Shown here piece by piece: positions 37,801-48,700 of a stretch of 64,000 bases of DNA. Made by a program: the position numbers and the translations under genes. The notes beneath the pieces were generated by a model. It worked only from the letters and a program-made list of their open reading frames with translations, was not told the DNA's origin and ran no database searches. The DNA is from Spinacia oleracea. Taxonomy: Eukaryota; Streptophyta; Magnoliopsida; Caryophyllales; Amaranthaceae. How positions within the stretch are numbered: position 1 is the first letter of the stretch; each line of letters starts with the position of its first letter. The stretch covers positions 7,117,143 through 7,181,142 of the forward strand of contig NC_079491.1 of assembly GCF_020520425.1 (NCBI RefSeq). Direction: 5' to 3'.

Positions 37801-40177
37801 GCACCTCCAACAAGCTCATGAAATCCGCAAAGCGTTTATTTTCTGGAATAAGTGGAAGAGATATCATTAAAAGAGTTCAAACGCAGGAAATGAAAAATTA
37901 TACACAAGACAAAGAATTAAGTAAGACACCTTCATTCTTTGAGATCACCATTTCTTGACTGGCCCTTGCAACATCAGCCGCTGCAGCAGCAGCTGCTTTC
38001 GCAGCTGCCGCAGCTTCTTCAGCCACACTCGGTCTTCGAGCCGTCTCCTCTTCAAGGGAATCTTCTTCATCTACAACCCTGCGGATCCAAGACTTAAGCC
38101 TAGGAACGACTGAATTCTGCAGATGAGACAAATCTCATATCATTAACACAATACTGGGGGGAACAGAAAGCACATTCAAGAAAAAATTGATAACCGTTTA
38201 AGCAAAGAAAATTATACTACCAAGTTCAGTAAAGGGAAAAAGGAAATGGGTGAAAAAACAGATAGAAAAGTAAGACACTCAAAAATCTTTTAGAATAGCT
38301 ACAATAATCATACTTTAAATATTATTGCTGTTCCAGCACCAGATACTGCCAAAAATCCAATAGCAAGCACTGCATGCGACCAGTGAAATTTTCTAGCCAT
38401 TGTCGACATGATACCAGCTTGAACGGGTGTCACAGGAGGTTTCATGTCCTGCATAGAGACTTGAGCTTGAATATTCTTTGCAGGGGTTGCCTGTGCAACT
38501 GTAGCCATATGATAGAGAAAACATGTAAATTCACAAGGCAGGATATTTCCTTACAACCTCTTAGCTTATATATAATGAGGCTGTTTCAGGGTATCTAACC
38601 TCAAATGCTTCAATGAATATTACCTTGTTTTGTGCTACTTTGACCGCTGGAAACATCAGGAGACGGGTCCTGCAATTTTTGTTCAGAATGTCAAGCAAGA
38701 AAGAGCCAAAAAAAAGAAAAAAAAGACAAACCACACACGTGCGTGCACGTGGGACTATAAGTTTTCTAACGCCTCCATCAAATTTCAGATTTTTCCCTCT
38801 CCCAATAAGATTTCAGTACATACTGTAGTCACTTACTGGTACACGGCGGAATGCTTCATCAATTTCTTCTTTTGTGAGACCTTTCTTTTCAAGAAAATTT
38901 CTTCTGTGCATGACAGGGGATCCCCTAACTCTTGGATGAGAGAGGAACTTGATAGCATTCTGCACCTGATCCTCTCGAATAGGCTCAGAATTTACAAATA
39001 CAGAATTTGATGAAATTTCTTGAGGTGGCTCAGGTGTTATTTGGGGCTCGTTCACTACTGCTTGTGCAGGCTCTGAAGCTGTAAATGTGAGCAGAAGAAA
39101 AATGAATAAAATGCGACTGTAGTAAATGCACAACATCCACTCATCAAACTTAATAAAATCACTAAAAGTTGGTCAGGAAATGGAAAAGGTCCCTATGGCC
39201 CTATGTCTGTTTAATTTAGCAGGTTAATTGATTCAATGCCAAAACCCTGATATTCAGATGAAGCACATATAATTCCAACAGAACAACCTTTGAACTTTTG
39301 TAGAGCACAAGATCATAACAGTACAGATTATTAGTTCGGACACATTAGTCTAGTCCGCAAAACAAGTTTACACAAAGATGCCCAAGATTTCAACCACCCA
39401 AGGAACTAATGCAATAACTTGCACCATCACCATCTTTTCTGTGGATTCACGCTGAATATAGCACACAGAATTATAGCTAATGCAAGCATTAATATATAAT
39501 TGAACAAATTAGCAGGAATTAGTTTTATGCTAAAACTAAAATTTCCAAGCACGAATCTTTCCAGGCCCCAATTAAGCTTATTCTTGTTCGTTTACTAGCC
39601 CATTATACCTAATAATGATTAATGATTATATGCACCGAGTACCTTATCATAATAGAACTCGCTTCTTCCGAATTTAAACATCTAGCTTTTCAATTATGAA
39701 ACTGCAGACGCAAAATAACTAAATCAAATACAATAGACACTACAACCAAAAAAATATATACGAAGTATACAAAACACAAACATATAACCTTTTTCTGCTA
39801 AGTACTAAATTGCATAAACTTTCCAGACCCAAAAAGTTGATCAATTTCATCTCAATATCAAGCAATTGGGATCCTTCAAATTCAACTAAAAAGTTACCCT
39901 AAATCACAGAAATTGGAGCATGCAAATTTGAAATAGGAGTGCTTAAATTGATTGCAAATCAGCAGTGCAAGTGAAGTGTACACAATTCCAATAATTCTCC
40001 TACTTAATCAAATTGAAATTGTTCAGCAACCCAGAAACTAAAAACAAAAAGGGGCGGAACTAATCAAATTGACAAATTTATATAAGTCGATAATCAATAC
40101 TCCGCAATAAGTAGGGAAGAGAGAGAATGACCTGGAATAGGGAGGTCATTATCGGCGGGATCAGGTGGAGGCGCCAT
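34865..40177 (-). CDS. PEX14: Peroxisomal membrane protein PEX14 (complete, 521 aa, 12 exons)
   Basis: Docking component of the peroxisomal matrix-protein import machinery; its N-terminal domain binds the PTS receptor PEX5. Exons in transcript order: 40132-40177, 38837-39078, 38624-38669, 38314-38498, 37930-38116, 37753-37842, 36525-36595, 36390-36429, 36244-36302, 36086-36130, 35922-35990, 34865-35350 (1,566 nt). Domains: PEX5-binding helical domain at about 48-96 (REDQVQNAIKFLSHPRV, GSPVMHRRNFLEKKGL, EEIDEAFRRVP); a hydrophobic membrane segment at about 153-172 preceded by RKFHWS; an Ala/Glu-rich coiled coil at about 195-265; then a plant-type Pro/Ser-rich tail with PPHPKSYAE, MAMVQRGERPPNVR and RRWVPPQPPP. 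A seven-Gly run (498-504) encoded by a GGT repeat near the C-terminus is length-variable sequence by nature. Arabidopsis PEX14 is about 507 aa. A Tourist-like MITE sits in intron 11. No broken junction seen. Confidence 0.96.
35440..35738. mobile_element. Tourist-like MITE in PEX14 intron 11
   Basis: GGCTCCGTTTGGTTTGGTGC and (inverted) GGCTCCGTTTGGTAGGGCGT, TTA duplication (35437-35439, 35739-35741). Same family as the DXR intron copy at 6990-7315. Confidence 0.9.
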
Positions 40178-40429
40178 CGCTCACTGACCTTAAAGCATCA
40201 AATCAGACTGTAATAGCAGAGAGAGAGAGGGGTTACTGGAGAAAGAAAATGATGAAGACGATGAAACAAGTTCAGAAATTTGAGGTGGTCTTCGAGTTCA
40301 TTGAGGTCACCAATTTCATCATTCAATCAGTACACGCCAAAATTCAATCCCTAGTCTTTTAATTAAGGATTTAAGGTATGATTCGACTTCAATTACGGAG
40401 TACTTTACATTTTTGCCCTTAACTAATTA

Positions 40430-41253
40430 GGGTGAGTTTATACCCAAACTCACCTCCCATCTTCAAACTCTGCCACATCAGCTTTTCACTAATTTTTTTC
40501 ATTATCCAAACTCACACAAAACTCACCCTATTTTTACACATTATCCACAGACTCACCTCAAACTTACCTAACTCTTAAAATAATATTTTATGTATATATT
40601 TTTTTTTTGGTACATTTTCTAAATAATATTGAAACTATTTTTTCTTATATACAAACAAAGTAGACCTGATCAAAGACGGGATGAGCCGAGTTCGGGTCGG
40701 GACGAGGACATAAAAAATTGTCCATTATGTCGGGGCGGGCCATGCCAATTTTGTATCCCAAAACCCGCTATTTCGAGCAAAAAATAGCAGGCATTTCGGG
40801 CCAAATTCGGGCCGGGCCAAATTTATAACTAAAATTGTTGTTTTGCGTTGTCCAAACCCCGTAATTTTTTTAAAAAATAGGGCCAGGCCGGGCCTTCTGC
40901 CCAAAACCCGGTGATTTTCGGACCAGGTCAGGTCGGGCCAGTGGGCTGAGCCCATGTTGACCAGCGCTAAGACAAAGTAATTTATAATTCGAGAAAAAAA
41001 AAAGAAAAAAAAAAGAAAATGTTAATTTCGAAATTGACATATATTCGGTACAAATTAGAAACAATAATACAACATATTAAATTCAAAAGATCTAGAACAT
41101 AAATTTAAAGGCAATTGAAACAAAATAATACATAAACCATCAATAATTTAGTTGGGTGAAATAAGATAAATTAAGTTTGATGATATGGCATGATTTGATT
41201 GGAGGAATAAAAAAGTGGAGTATTAAGTGAGTCTTGGATTTTCAAACTCACCC
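40430..41253. mobile_element. PIF/Harbinger-like element, first of a tandem pair
   Basis: GGGTGAGTTTA at the left, AAACTCACCC at the right, TTA at 40427-40429 and 41254-41256. 824 bp, non-coding, with a GGGCCGGGCC-rich middle. Body closely similar to 41257-42165. Confidence 0.75.
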
Positions 41254-41256
41254 TTA

Positions 41257-42165
41257 TGGTGAGTTTATCCCCAGACTCACCTTCAATCTTTAGACTCTGC
41301 CACATCAGCTTTCCACTAACTTTTTTATTATCCAGACTCACACAAAACTCACCCTATTTTTACACATTATCCTCAGACTCACCTAACTCTTAAAATATGT
41401 ATATATTTTTTTTTTGGTACATTATTGAAACTATGTTTTCTTATATATAAACAAAGTAGACCCGACAAAAGGCGGGTCGGGTCGAGGACATAAATATTTG
41501 TCCATTATGTCAGGGTCGGGCCGGGCCAAGCTTCGGGCCAATTTTGTATGCCCAAAACCCGCTATTTCTGGCTAAAAATAGCGGGCTTTCAGGCCAATTT
41601 CAAGTCGGACCAAATTTATAACTAAAATTGTTGTTTTGCGTAGTCCAAAGGCCATAAATTTTTAAAAAAATCAGGCTGGGTCGTGCCTTCTGCCCAACGC
41701 CCCGTAATTTTCGGATCGAGTCAGGCCGGGGCCAGGCCCATGTTGATCAGCTCTAAAACAAAGTAATTTATAATTCGAGAAAAAAATGGAAAAAATAAAC
41801 AGAAAATGTTAATTTCGAAATTGACCTATATTCCGTACAAATTATAAATAATAATACAACATATTCAATTCAAAAGATCTAGAAACATAAATTCAAAGGC
41901 AAATGAAACAAAATAATACATAAACCATCAATAATTTAGTTGGGTGAAATAAGATAAATTAAGTTTGATGATGTGCCATGATTTGATTGGAAGAATAAAA
42001 AAAAGTGGAGTTTTAAGTGAGTCTTGGATTTTCAAACTCACTTCAAGACTTAATGTAGTCTTTTACCACATTATCCTAATATTTAAGTTTGAGACTTACC
42101 GTCAAAAAAAAAAAAGTTTGAGACTTACCACAAAACTCCCTTCAAGACTAGGGATAAATTCACCC
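41257..42165. mobile_element. PIF/Harbinger-like element, second of a tandem pair
   Basis: Starts TGGTGAGTTTATCCCCAGAC and ends ATTCACCC, TTA at 41254-41256 (shared with the first) and 42166-42168. The extra 85 bp come from a duplicated gagacttacc segment near the right end. Confidence 0.75.
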
Positions 42166-42389
42166 TTAGGGGGGTCATTTTGACCATCTCGATTTCAAGG
42201 TTCAATAATATTCGAAATAGTGTTTTTGGGTCATATTTACTTGCGTTTAACGTGGTACGTGACCAATTTGCATACGAAAAATTCTCGTGTTTTGATACTC
42301 CTAACTCTCGAATGAAGTACATCATTTTTAATCGAGCAGAGTTACCTTCACTTTAACGATTTGATTTCAAGGAATTGCCTAATTTATGA

Positions 42390-42426
42390 ATTACATACTA
42401 TGATTCGAGCACTCATAGTATGTAAT
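42390..42426. repeat. Perfect 14-bp inverted repeat with 9-nt loop at the DUF674 stop codon
   Basis: Arms ATTACATACTATGA (42390-42403) and its exact reverse complement (42413-42426) enclose TTCGAGCAC. The stop codon of the short DUF674 frame lies in the first arm. It could be a 3'-UTR hairpin or the scar of a small foldback insertion that truncated the gene. Confidence 0.85.
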
Positions 42427-42747
42427 TAAAGTCTCACTTGAGGGCTTTGGTACAGTATTGAGTGAAAACAAAGGAACAGTAACATCATCTGTTTGCTTTA
42501 GCAATGAATCTTTGCTGAGTTTTGAGTCGTAGTAGTCAACATCTAGAGATTCAATACTTTTATAGAGTTCTCCAAGGCAACCCACCATGCCTAATTTCTC
42601 ATTATTCAGCAGTTTTGACACAGTCGAAAGGGGTAACTCCATCAGGGTGAAGATGAAATCTACAAAATCCTTACCAGCTTCTGCAAACACCACCTTGTTT
42701 GTCTTTACATCTACTTGGAGTTTCAAACTTATCTTCATCTTTGCCAT
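42391..42747 (-). CDS. DUF674 family protein, short form (118 aa), possibly a truncated copy
   Basis: The N-terminus MAKMKISLKLQVDVKTNKVV, then FAEAGKDFVDFIFTLMELPL and LLNNEKLGMVGCLGELYKSIESL, matches the opening repeat of plant DUF674 proteins, whose biochemical role is unknown. Family members are usually several hundred residues with more than one repeat; this frame stops soon after TYYECSN, where the full proteins continue, so it is either a truncated relic or a minimal member. A TATA-like CTATAAATAA (42821-42830, minus) about 75 nt upstream of the ATG suggests it is, or was, transcribed. The stop codon lies inside a perfect 14-bp inverted repeat (42390-42426). No downstream exon was recognised before the PIF-like element ending at 42165. 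Confidence 0.6.
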   Translation of the reverse strand: MAKMKISLKLQVDVKTNKVVFAEAGKDFVDFIFTLMELPLSTVSKLLNNEKLGMVGCLGELYKSIESLDVDYYDSKLSKDSLLKQTDDVTVPLFSLNTVPKPSSETLITYYECSNHSM

Positions 42748-43078
42748 ATTGATATTAACTTTAGTAGAAAGGAATTGAATTGAATTGAATTGATGTTTGT
42801 GAAAAGGATTGTTACTTAGTTTATTTATAGGGGAATTATAGCGTTCGAATTTCCAAATTTACAAACCAACCGCACAAGTTTTGAAGGAGTAATTAATGGA
42901 CGATCAAGCTGCCATTCAAGCTCTGAAAAGCACCGCGACCTATGGAGGATTGGAGGGGACTACATTCACATTGTTCACACGAAACAAGATCAGAAATAAT
43001 ACATTGGAGGTCTCTTTCTTCCATGTTTATAGAAAATGAAATAGGGCGGCCAGTGTAGGATCCAATAACCCGGTTTAA
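42748..43078. other. DUF674 promoter region
   Basis: Contains the TATA candidate; otherwise no recognisable feature before the Helitron. Confidence 0.5.
42821..42830 (-). promoter_or_regulatory. TATA-box candidate of the DUF674 gene
   Basis: The minus strand reads CTATAAATAA, about 75 nt upstream of the ATG at 42747, good spacing for a transcription start near 42790 and a leader of about 40 nt. Consensus match only. Confidence 0.5.
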
Positions 43079-43840
43079 TCTATCTATCTATATATATTAT
43101 TAAATCTCCAAAGCAATCCATGACATTTCTCCACGTATCACGAATTTACGATGACATGACAAGTGACATGGCATTGTAGCGACACGTCACACGCACACAT
43201 GATTGTTTATTGTGTCCTCACATAATAAAAAAAAAATGTTGATACTCATCCTTGAACCCGTGACTTCTTATATGCTAATGCTAAGTTTTATACATCACCC
43301 CAACAATACAACCTGTGACTCTAAAACAACTAAAAATGAGAAAAGTCGTATAAAAATTTAATGCCCCAATTTATGTATTTGAGTAACAATTAATGATAAT
43401 AATTTTTTTTCTTAATTTCTATTCTTTTACCAATAAAAACATATATCTTTTCTAGAAATTTATTTAGATCAAACATAAAACCATGACATTAATAGAGAAA
43501 ACAATAGGATAAAAATTATGTTGCACTGTCTTTTAGCCAAGCAAATGTGTTTTTTTTCTCTAAAATGTATTTCGACTTTGTAACTTAATATACAATTGTA
43601 ATTTGATTTTTTTATAAGTTGTAATTAAATTATTACAAAAAATAAAGTTTTATACAAATGAAAAATTACTCAAAAATTTAGTTCAACAATAGTTGGTTAA
43701 CCAATTTTATTCTTAAACCGCATGAAATTCATATTATTCTCAAATTGCATATATAAAGAAATTTATAAGTAAATTTGAAATAAATAAAAAAAATCAAACT
43801 ATATGCAATACTCTGGGGCATCGCCCGGGACACTAACTAG
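43079..43840 (+). mobile_element. Non-autonomous Helitron (762 bp)
   Basis: 5' TCTATCTATCTATATATATT, 3' GGGCATCGCCCGGGACACTA then ACTAG, inserted between A and T without target duplication. The GC-rich hairpin just before CTAG is the usual Helitron 3' end. Non-coding. Confidence 0.8.
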
Positions 43841-43847
43841 TTAAAAG

Positions 43848-44508
43848 TAGACCTGGCAAATGGGTCGTCTGGATCGGGTTCGGATCGGGTTTGTTCGGAT
43901 CGGGTAATTTTGGGTCACTTTGACTTCGGATCGGGTTCGGGTATGGTTCGGGTCCATTCGGGTTTCGGGTTTAATTCGGTTTTTTGATGGTCGGATCGGT
44001 TCGGATTTGGGTCAAAATTTCGGGTCAATATCGGATCGGGTCATTATCGGTTCGGTTCATTTCAGATCGGATCATATCAGATCGGTTTTTTCCGGTTTAA
44101 TTCGGATATTTTCGGGTTAGATCGGACTTTTCTTGTTTAATTTCAAGTTTGGCAATTTCGCTTTAGATTTGGTCATTATTCATAAATATTCAATTATTTT
44201 TAATATTATTTATAACAATATCTCTTACGAAGTAATTAAGGGATAAGCGTATATAGTTCGAGATTACTGGTTTACTGTATGGGAATTTTAGTAAACAATA
44301 AGGGTTACATTTACCTTTTCACATTGTTACAAGTGATAATTTAGGCGACTCTAGTCTTACTTCTACTAATGTATGGTCTAGACGACGAAACATGAAATAT
44401 TGACGAATATAACAATATATATTGGTAATTAAAAAAACATTATCATGATTTAGTAAAGTAACTAGTATTTGAGACCAAACTCTCGAATTATTTCATAGAT
44501 AATATGTG

Positions 44509-44543
<35 letters not shown>

Positions 44544-44567
44544 CAATAACAATAATATAATAATAAC

Positions 44568-44610
<43 letters not shown>

Positions 44611-44964
44611 GTTAGAAAACTTGTGTTATTTAGTTTGAACTATTGATAAATTTGAGTTTTTCTTCGGTTCGGATCGGTTTCGGATCTTCGGGTCGGATCG
44701 GTTTCGGTTTGATTCAAAATTTCCAGTTATTTTCGGTTCGGGTTACTTCGGTTTCGGATGAAACTCGGTCGGGTTAATTCGGTTCGGGCCGATTCAGTTA
44801 TCAGATCATTTCGGGTTAAAATCAATTTCGGATCGGTTTCAGTTTCGGTTCGGATAAATTTGGGTTTCGGGTTGATTTTGGGTCGTCATTTCGGGTCAAA
44901 ATCGGGTAATGGATCGGGTCATTCGGATCGGATCATTCGGATCGGGTCAATTTTGCCAGGTCTA
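43848..44964. mobile_element. Non-autonomous hAT element abutting the Helitron
   Basis: TIRs TAGACCTGGCAAA at both ends (inverted at right), perfect 8-bp duplication GTTAAAAG (43840-43847, 44965-44972). The interior has long runs of cggatcgggt words and an (AAT)n tract at about 44511-44610. No transposase. Confidence 0.9.
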
Positions 44965-44972
44965 GTTAAAAG

Positions 44973-45707
44973 GATAAAAGCTTAAATTAGATGGGTGAAA
45001 AATGGGTTGGATGTCGGTGATGTTTTTCCATCCATCATCCGTTTATCACTAGATCCGTCACCCATTTATTTTGTATATATTATTTTATTTTTATTTTAAA
45101 CACAAAACATATTGGTAAATCCATTATTTATGAAAGTTAGTATTTGTTTAACTTTTTTTTTTTTGTTATAGATTATGTGTCATGAGAAGTAATTATATGT
45201 TTATAAAGTAAATGTATGTGTATAAGTTTCTTTTTTTTAATTAGTTATTAGGCGGTGATTTTTTGTGCTACTAGCTTAACAAATCAAATCTGCTGGTTAT
45301 TCAAAATTGGAAGATAATAATACTTCTATTAACGTTAATGGGGAGATAGATTACAGCTCCCAGCTTAACGATCCTTTGCTGCTCCACCTGATCTGTTTCC
45401 CTTCTCTTACAAAAATCCTCTTTTTACAGGTCCAGCTAAAATGTAGACTGCGTCATGTAATTCTGGTTCCTATGAAAAGACGTACATAACCTGTCTAACC
45501 AAAGTATCTGTTCTAAAAGATCGAAAAAGAAATACTAAAAACCCCCCCTTACCAGAAGCAAAACCTGAAACTAAGCTTTACAGGGTTGAAGCAAGAAGAA
45601 ATTGTGACGTTTCAACTTAACAGTGGAGATTCAGACCGTTCAGAATTTCGGAAATAAAAGGGAATGGTAATGTGTCAAATACTCTTTATCTTTATCAAAA
45701 CTGCGGA
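44973..45707. other. Spacer and RRP40 3' flank
   Basis: AT-rich. A 60-codon open frame at 45307-45489 has no convincing relative. RRP40's polyadenylation region should be just left of 45708. Confidence 0.5.
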
Positions 45708-48700
45708 TCATTGTACTCTCTGAAGCAGTTTATCCACTGTAATCTTTTGTTGTGCGGCACTTAGAGACTCTGATTTCATGATAGCGTTACTAACCAGGAT
45801 CACTGTTGATGGAGATTCGGCATTCACCTGGAGTAGAAAGGATATATGGCACACATAATTAGATCACCCTCTTGAAATTAAAAAGAAATCCAAGAATTTG
45901 AGTTAGCAAAAATGATACTAACAAATAAAAAACATAAAGATTGCGAAAGGCAATAGCCAAACTGAGCATGCTCTGTATAAAAGAGAATTTTTTTCAAGAA
46001 TAATACCCAAACTCGGCCGTTCAAACCAACAGCAATCTCGAAAGACAGCTTCTTTCCAAGACCCTCAAGAATTGGACACGTGGGGGAGCTCAGAAGCCTA
46101 CACATACCAAGAGAATATCATTAACGAAGCTGAAGAAAAATAACCTTCTCAAACTTTAAAATAGCTTATGATAATCTCTGTCATCTTAGACCATGTTTAG
46201 TACAACTTAGGAAAGGAAATGGAAAGGAAATGAATAAGAAGGGGAAAGGGTAGTGTTAGCTATTACCAATATTAGTTGTTTGGTATACCTTAGGAAATGA
46301 ATCACTTGTAACAAATTGGGGATTGAGGAGGGTAACAATGTTCCTACCACAGAGTTGAGAGAGGTAACAAATGGTGGTAATGGTTACCCTTAGGAAATGG
46401 ATTGTGTAACCACTCCTCTTACACCAAACTTAGGTAATGGAAATAGTTAATTAATTCCATTTCGATCACTTAAAAAGACTATACAAAACATGCTCTTAGT
46501 ATTTAAAAAATGTGTGCTGCTTGATAGAAAGAAGTTTTGTCTGTATCACTATATTTGTTTCAACTAGTTCACCAGCAACCAAGCCTTCCCGATCACCTTT
46601 AATACTTTCAGCTAGCATCTGTTTATTTCCACTATTAACTTCACTATTTAAGCTAATTTAGCCCAAGTCTTAAAGAGCCAATTTGACTGACCACTAAATC
46701 ATCCCACCCTTGATCTACACTAATAAGAACGGGAAACTACATTTCTCACATAATTGGAACTTTAGTGAGCTCTATGTTTGGCAACTAATTGCCTTTACTT
46801 ACTAAGAGAAATATTCCTGCTGCAAGAGAAAGGACATGTTACCAAAATACTCTGTATCAAACACCATAATTGGCTGAGGAGGAAAAGGTTCTTACATTCG
46901 TGAAAGCCCAGTTGATGTTTCGAATACGAAACCTTCCTTAAGTAGACCAAATTCTCCTGCTTTACCGTTCGCTGTATAAAGAAAAAATAACAGAAATAGA
47001 TAAAATTATCACTTTGACTCAACTACGACATGCAAACTTAGAATTGTCCACAACCCACCATCTGTGCACGATAGCTCCGGGTTCATGCCAGCATTTGTCT
47101 TAACAACACGAGCATAAAGCAAGGCTCCAATCTGCAATAGAAGCAGAATTATGGTCTAAATCCTAAATCATAAGGCAGGTTCATATGGTCTAACACATTC
47201 AGCATCAAAATTACCATTTAAACTTTATTTCTTCATTTCACTTCTCAATGAAGATAAGAAACGAAGAGACACGCCAAAGGGGAAAAACAATATCTTCACA
47301 GATTACTAGTTAAATTTGGAGACAAATCATACTTACATCCCTAAAAACAGATTCACCTCCATTTCAGATTACACTATACCCAGAGCACTTCATATCAGAA
47401 TCCAACTTTTTATTTAAGCATAATTCAAGCAATGCACTAAAGAAGAGTATTCACAGCATCCGATGTTTGACGATCACATATCTGAGTATATTGTACAGTG
47501 AGATCCTGAAATTTAAGTTACAAAATATTTGAAGAAACTGGATAGTCCTCAACGAGTCTTCATATACTCCATATAAAGGATGAAATTATGCCATCATCAT
47601 CGGGAATTTGTCAAGGAACATAGGGCCCCTCCAACAAACTATAACTTCAAATACACAGCTCACTGCAGCAACAGATCCATAACCACTCAACTATAAATCA
47701 ACTCAAATTCCATTTATGAACTGAACTACAAATACAGAGTAATAAATAAAATTTATAGCTTGACTAAAACAAACTTCAAGTTTCACAAATCAGAAGCAGC
47801 TTGCAATAACCAAAAGTATATATAACCACATCCGGTCCAGGTTATTTTCACGTTTAGAGCAGCAGAGTGGAACCCTAGAAAAATCGTGAAATGCTTCGAA
47901 GAAGCCAATCAAGCACAGTCCAAAGTTCAAAATTAAAGTGAGAACTCTGATTAATGAGAGAGTGTTTGAGTAGTACTTTCAATTTATGCAATTCCAAAGA
48001 GTATTCAGCACTCATACCTCAAACCTTGGAATGTTACGCCTAATTACTCCTTCAAAAGACATCACAGGCAAAACTGCCAACGTCGGTCCCTTGATGTCCA
48101 CAAGGAAGTTCTGCACATCACAGGAAAAAAAAAAAAGACAACAAAGTTTAAATAGTTTACTAAGGAATAAACTTCCAGGGAAAGATAGGAGCTAAGTTCT
48201 CATGAACGTAAAAAACTAGCAACTACCTTTCTCATTCGAGGTATATCGGGGGGAATGCATAAGCTATTATGCTAGAACTACATTTAGATGCATTTGCAAG
48301 AACTGGTTTCAAAAAAATGATATCACCACCTGTCCAATAATAGATTGAATATTCAAGCAACTTTTCCATCCATATTTGGTCCTTTCCAATACAGTCACTG
48401 AATAAATAGCAAACCCATGCTAAATATGACACCTAAAGTTCAAAACAGTTAAAGCATAATTGACTCCTCCGGCATATTTAAACATTAATACTCCTTCCTT
48501 TTATAAGATAGAGCAAAGATGTGAAAAGTATTATGATTCGTTCTCCTGGCTGGAATTAAAATAAAATGCATTTTCAGAAAATGATCTCAACACCCAGATT
48601 TTTACTACCTCCATCTACACTTAGTTGTCACATTGCTTGTTCAACTTCCACTATCAATGCAACAACGGAGGGAGTATTCGTAAACAAACAAACAAAAAGA

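Noticed and set aside
42125-42325. 66-codon minus frame between the PIF-like element and the DUF674 gene as its continuation
   Set aside because: No DUF674-like residues and no suitable splice sites joining it to the DUF674 frame.
45307-45489. 60-codon open frame with a faint retroelement gag-like look (DPLLLH)
   Set aside because: Similarity too short to support; no flanking repeats or other domains.
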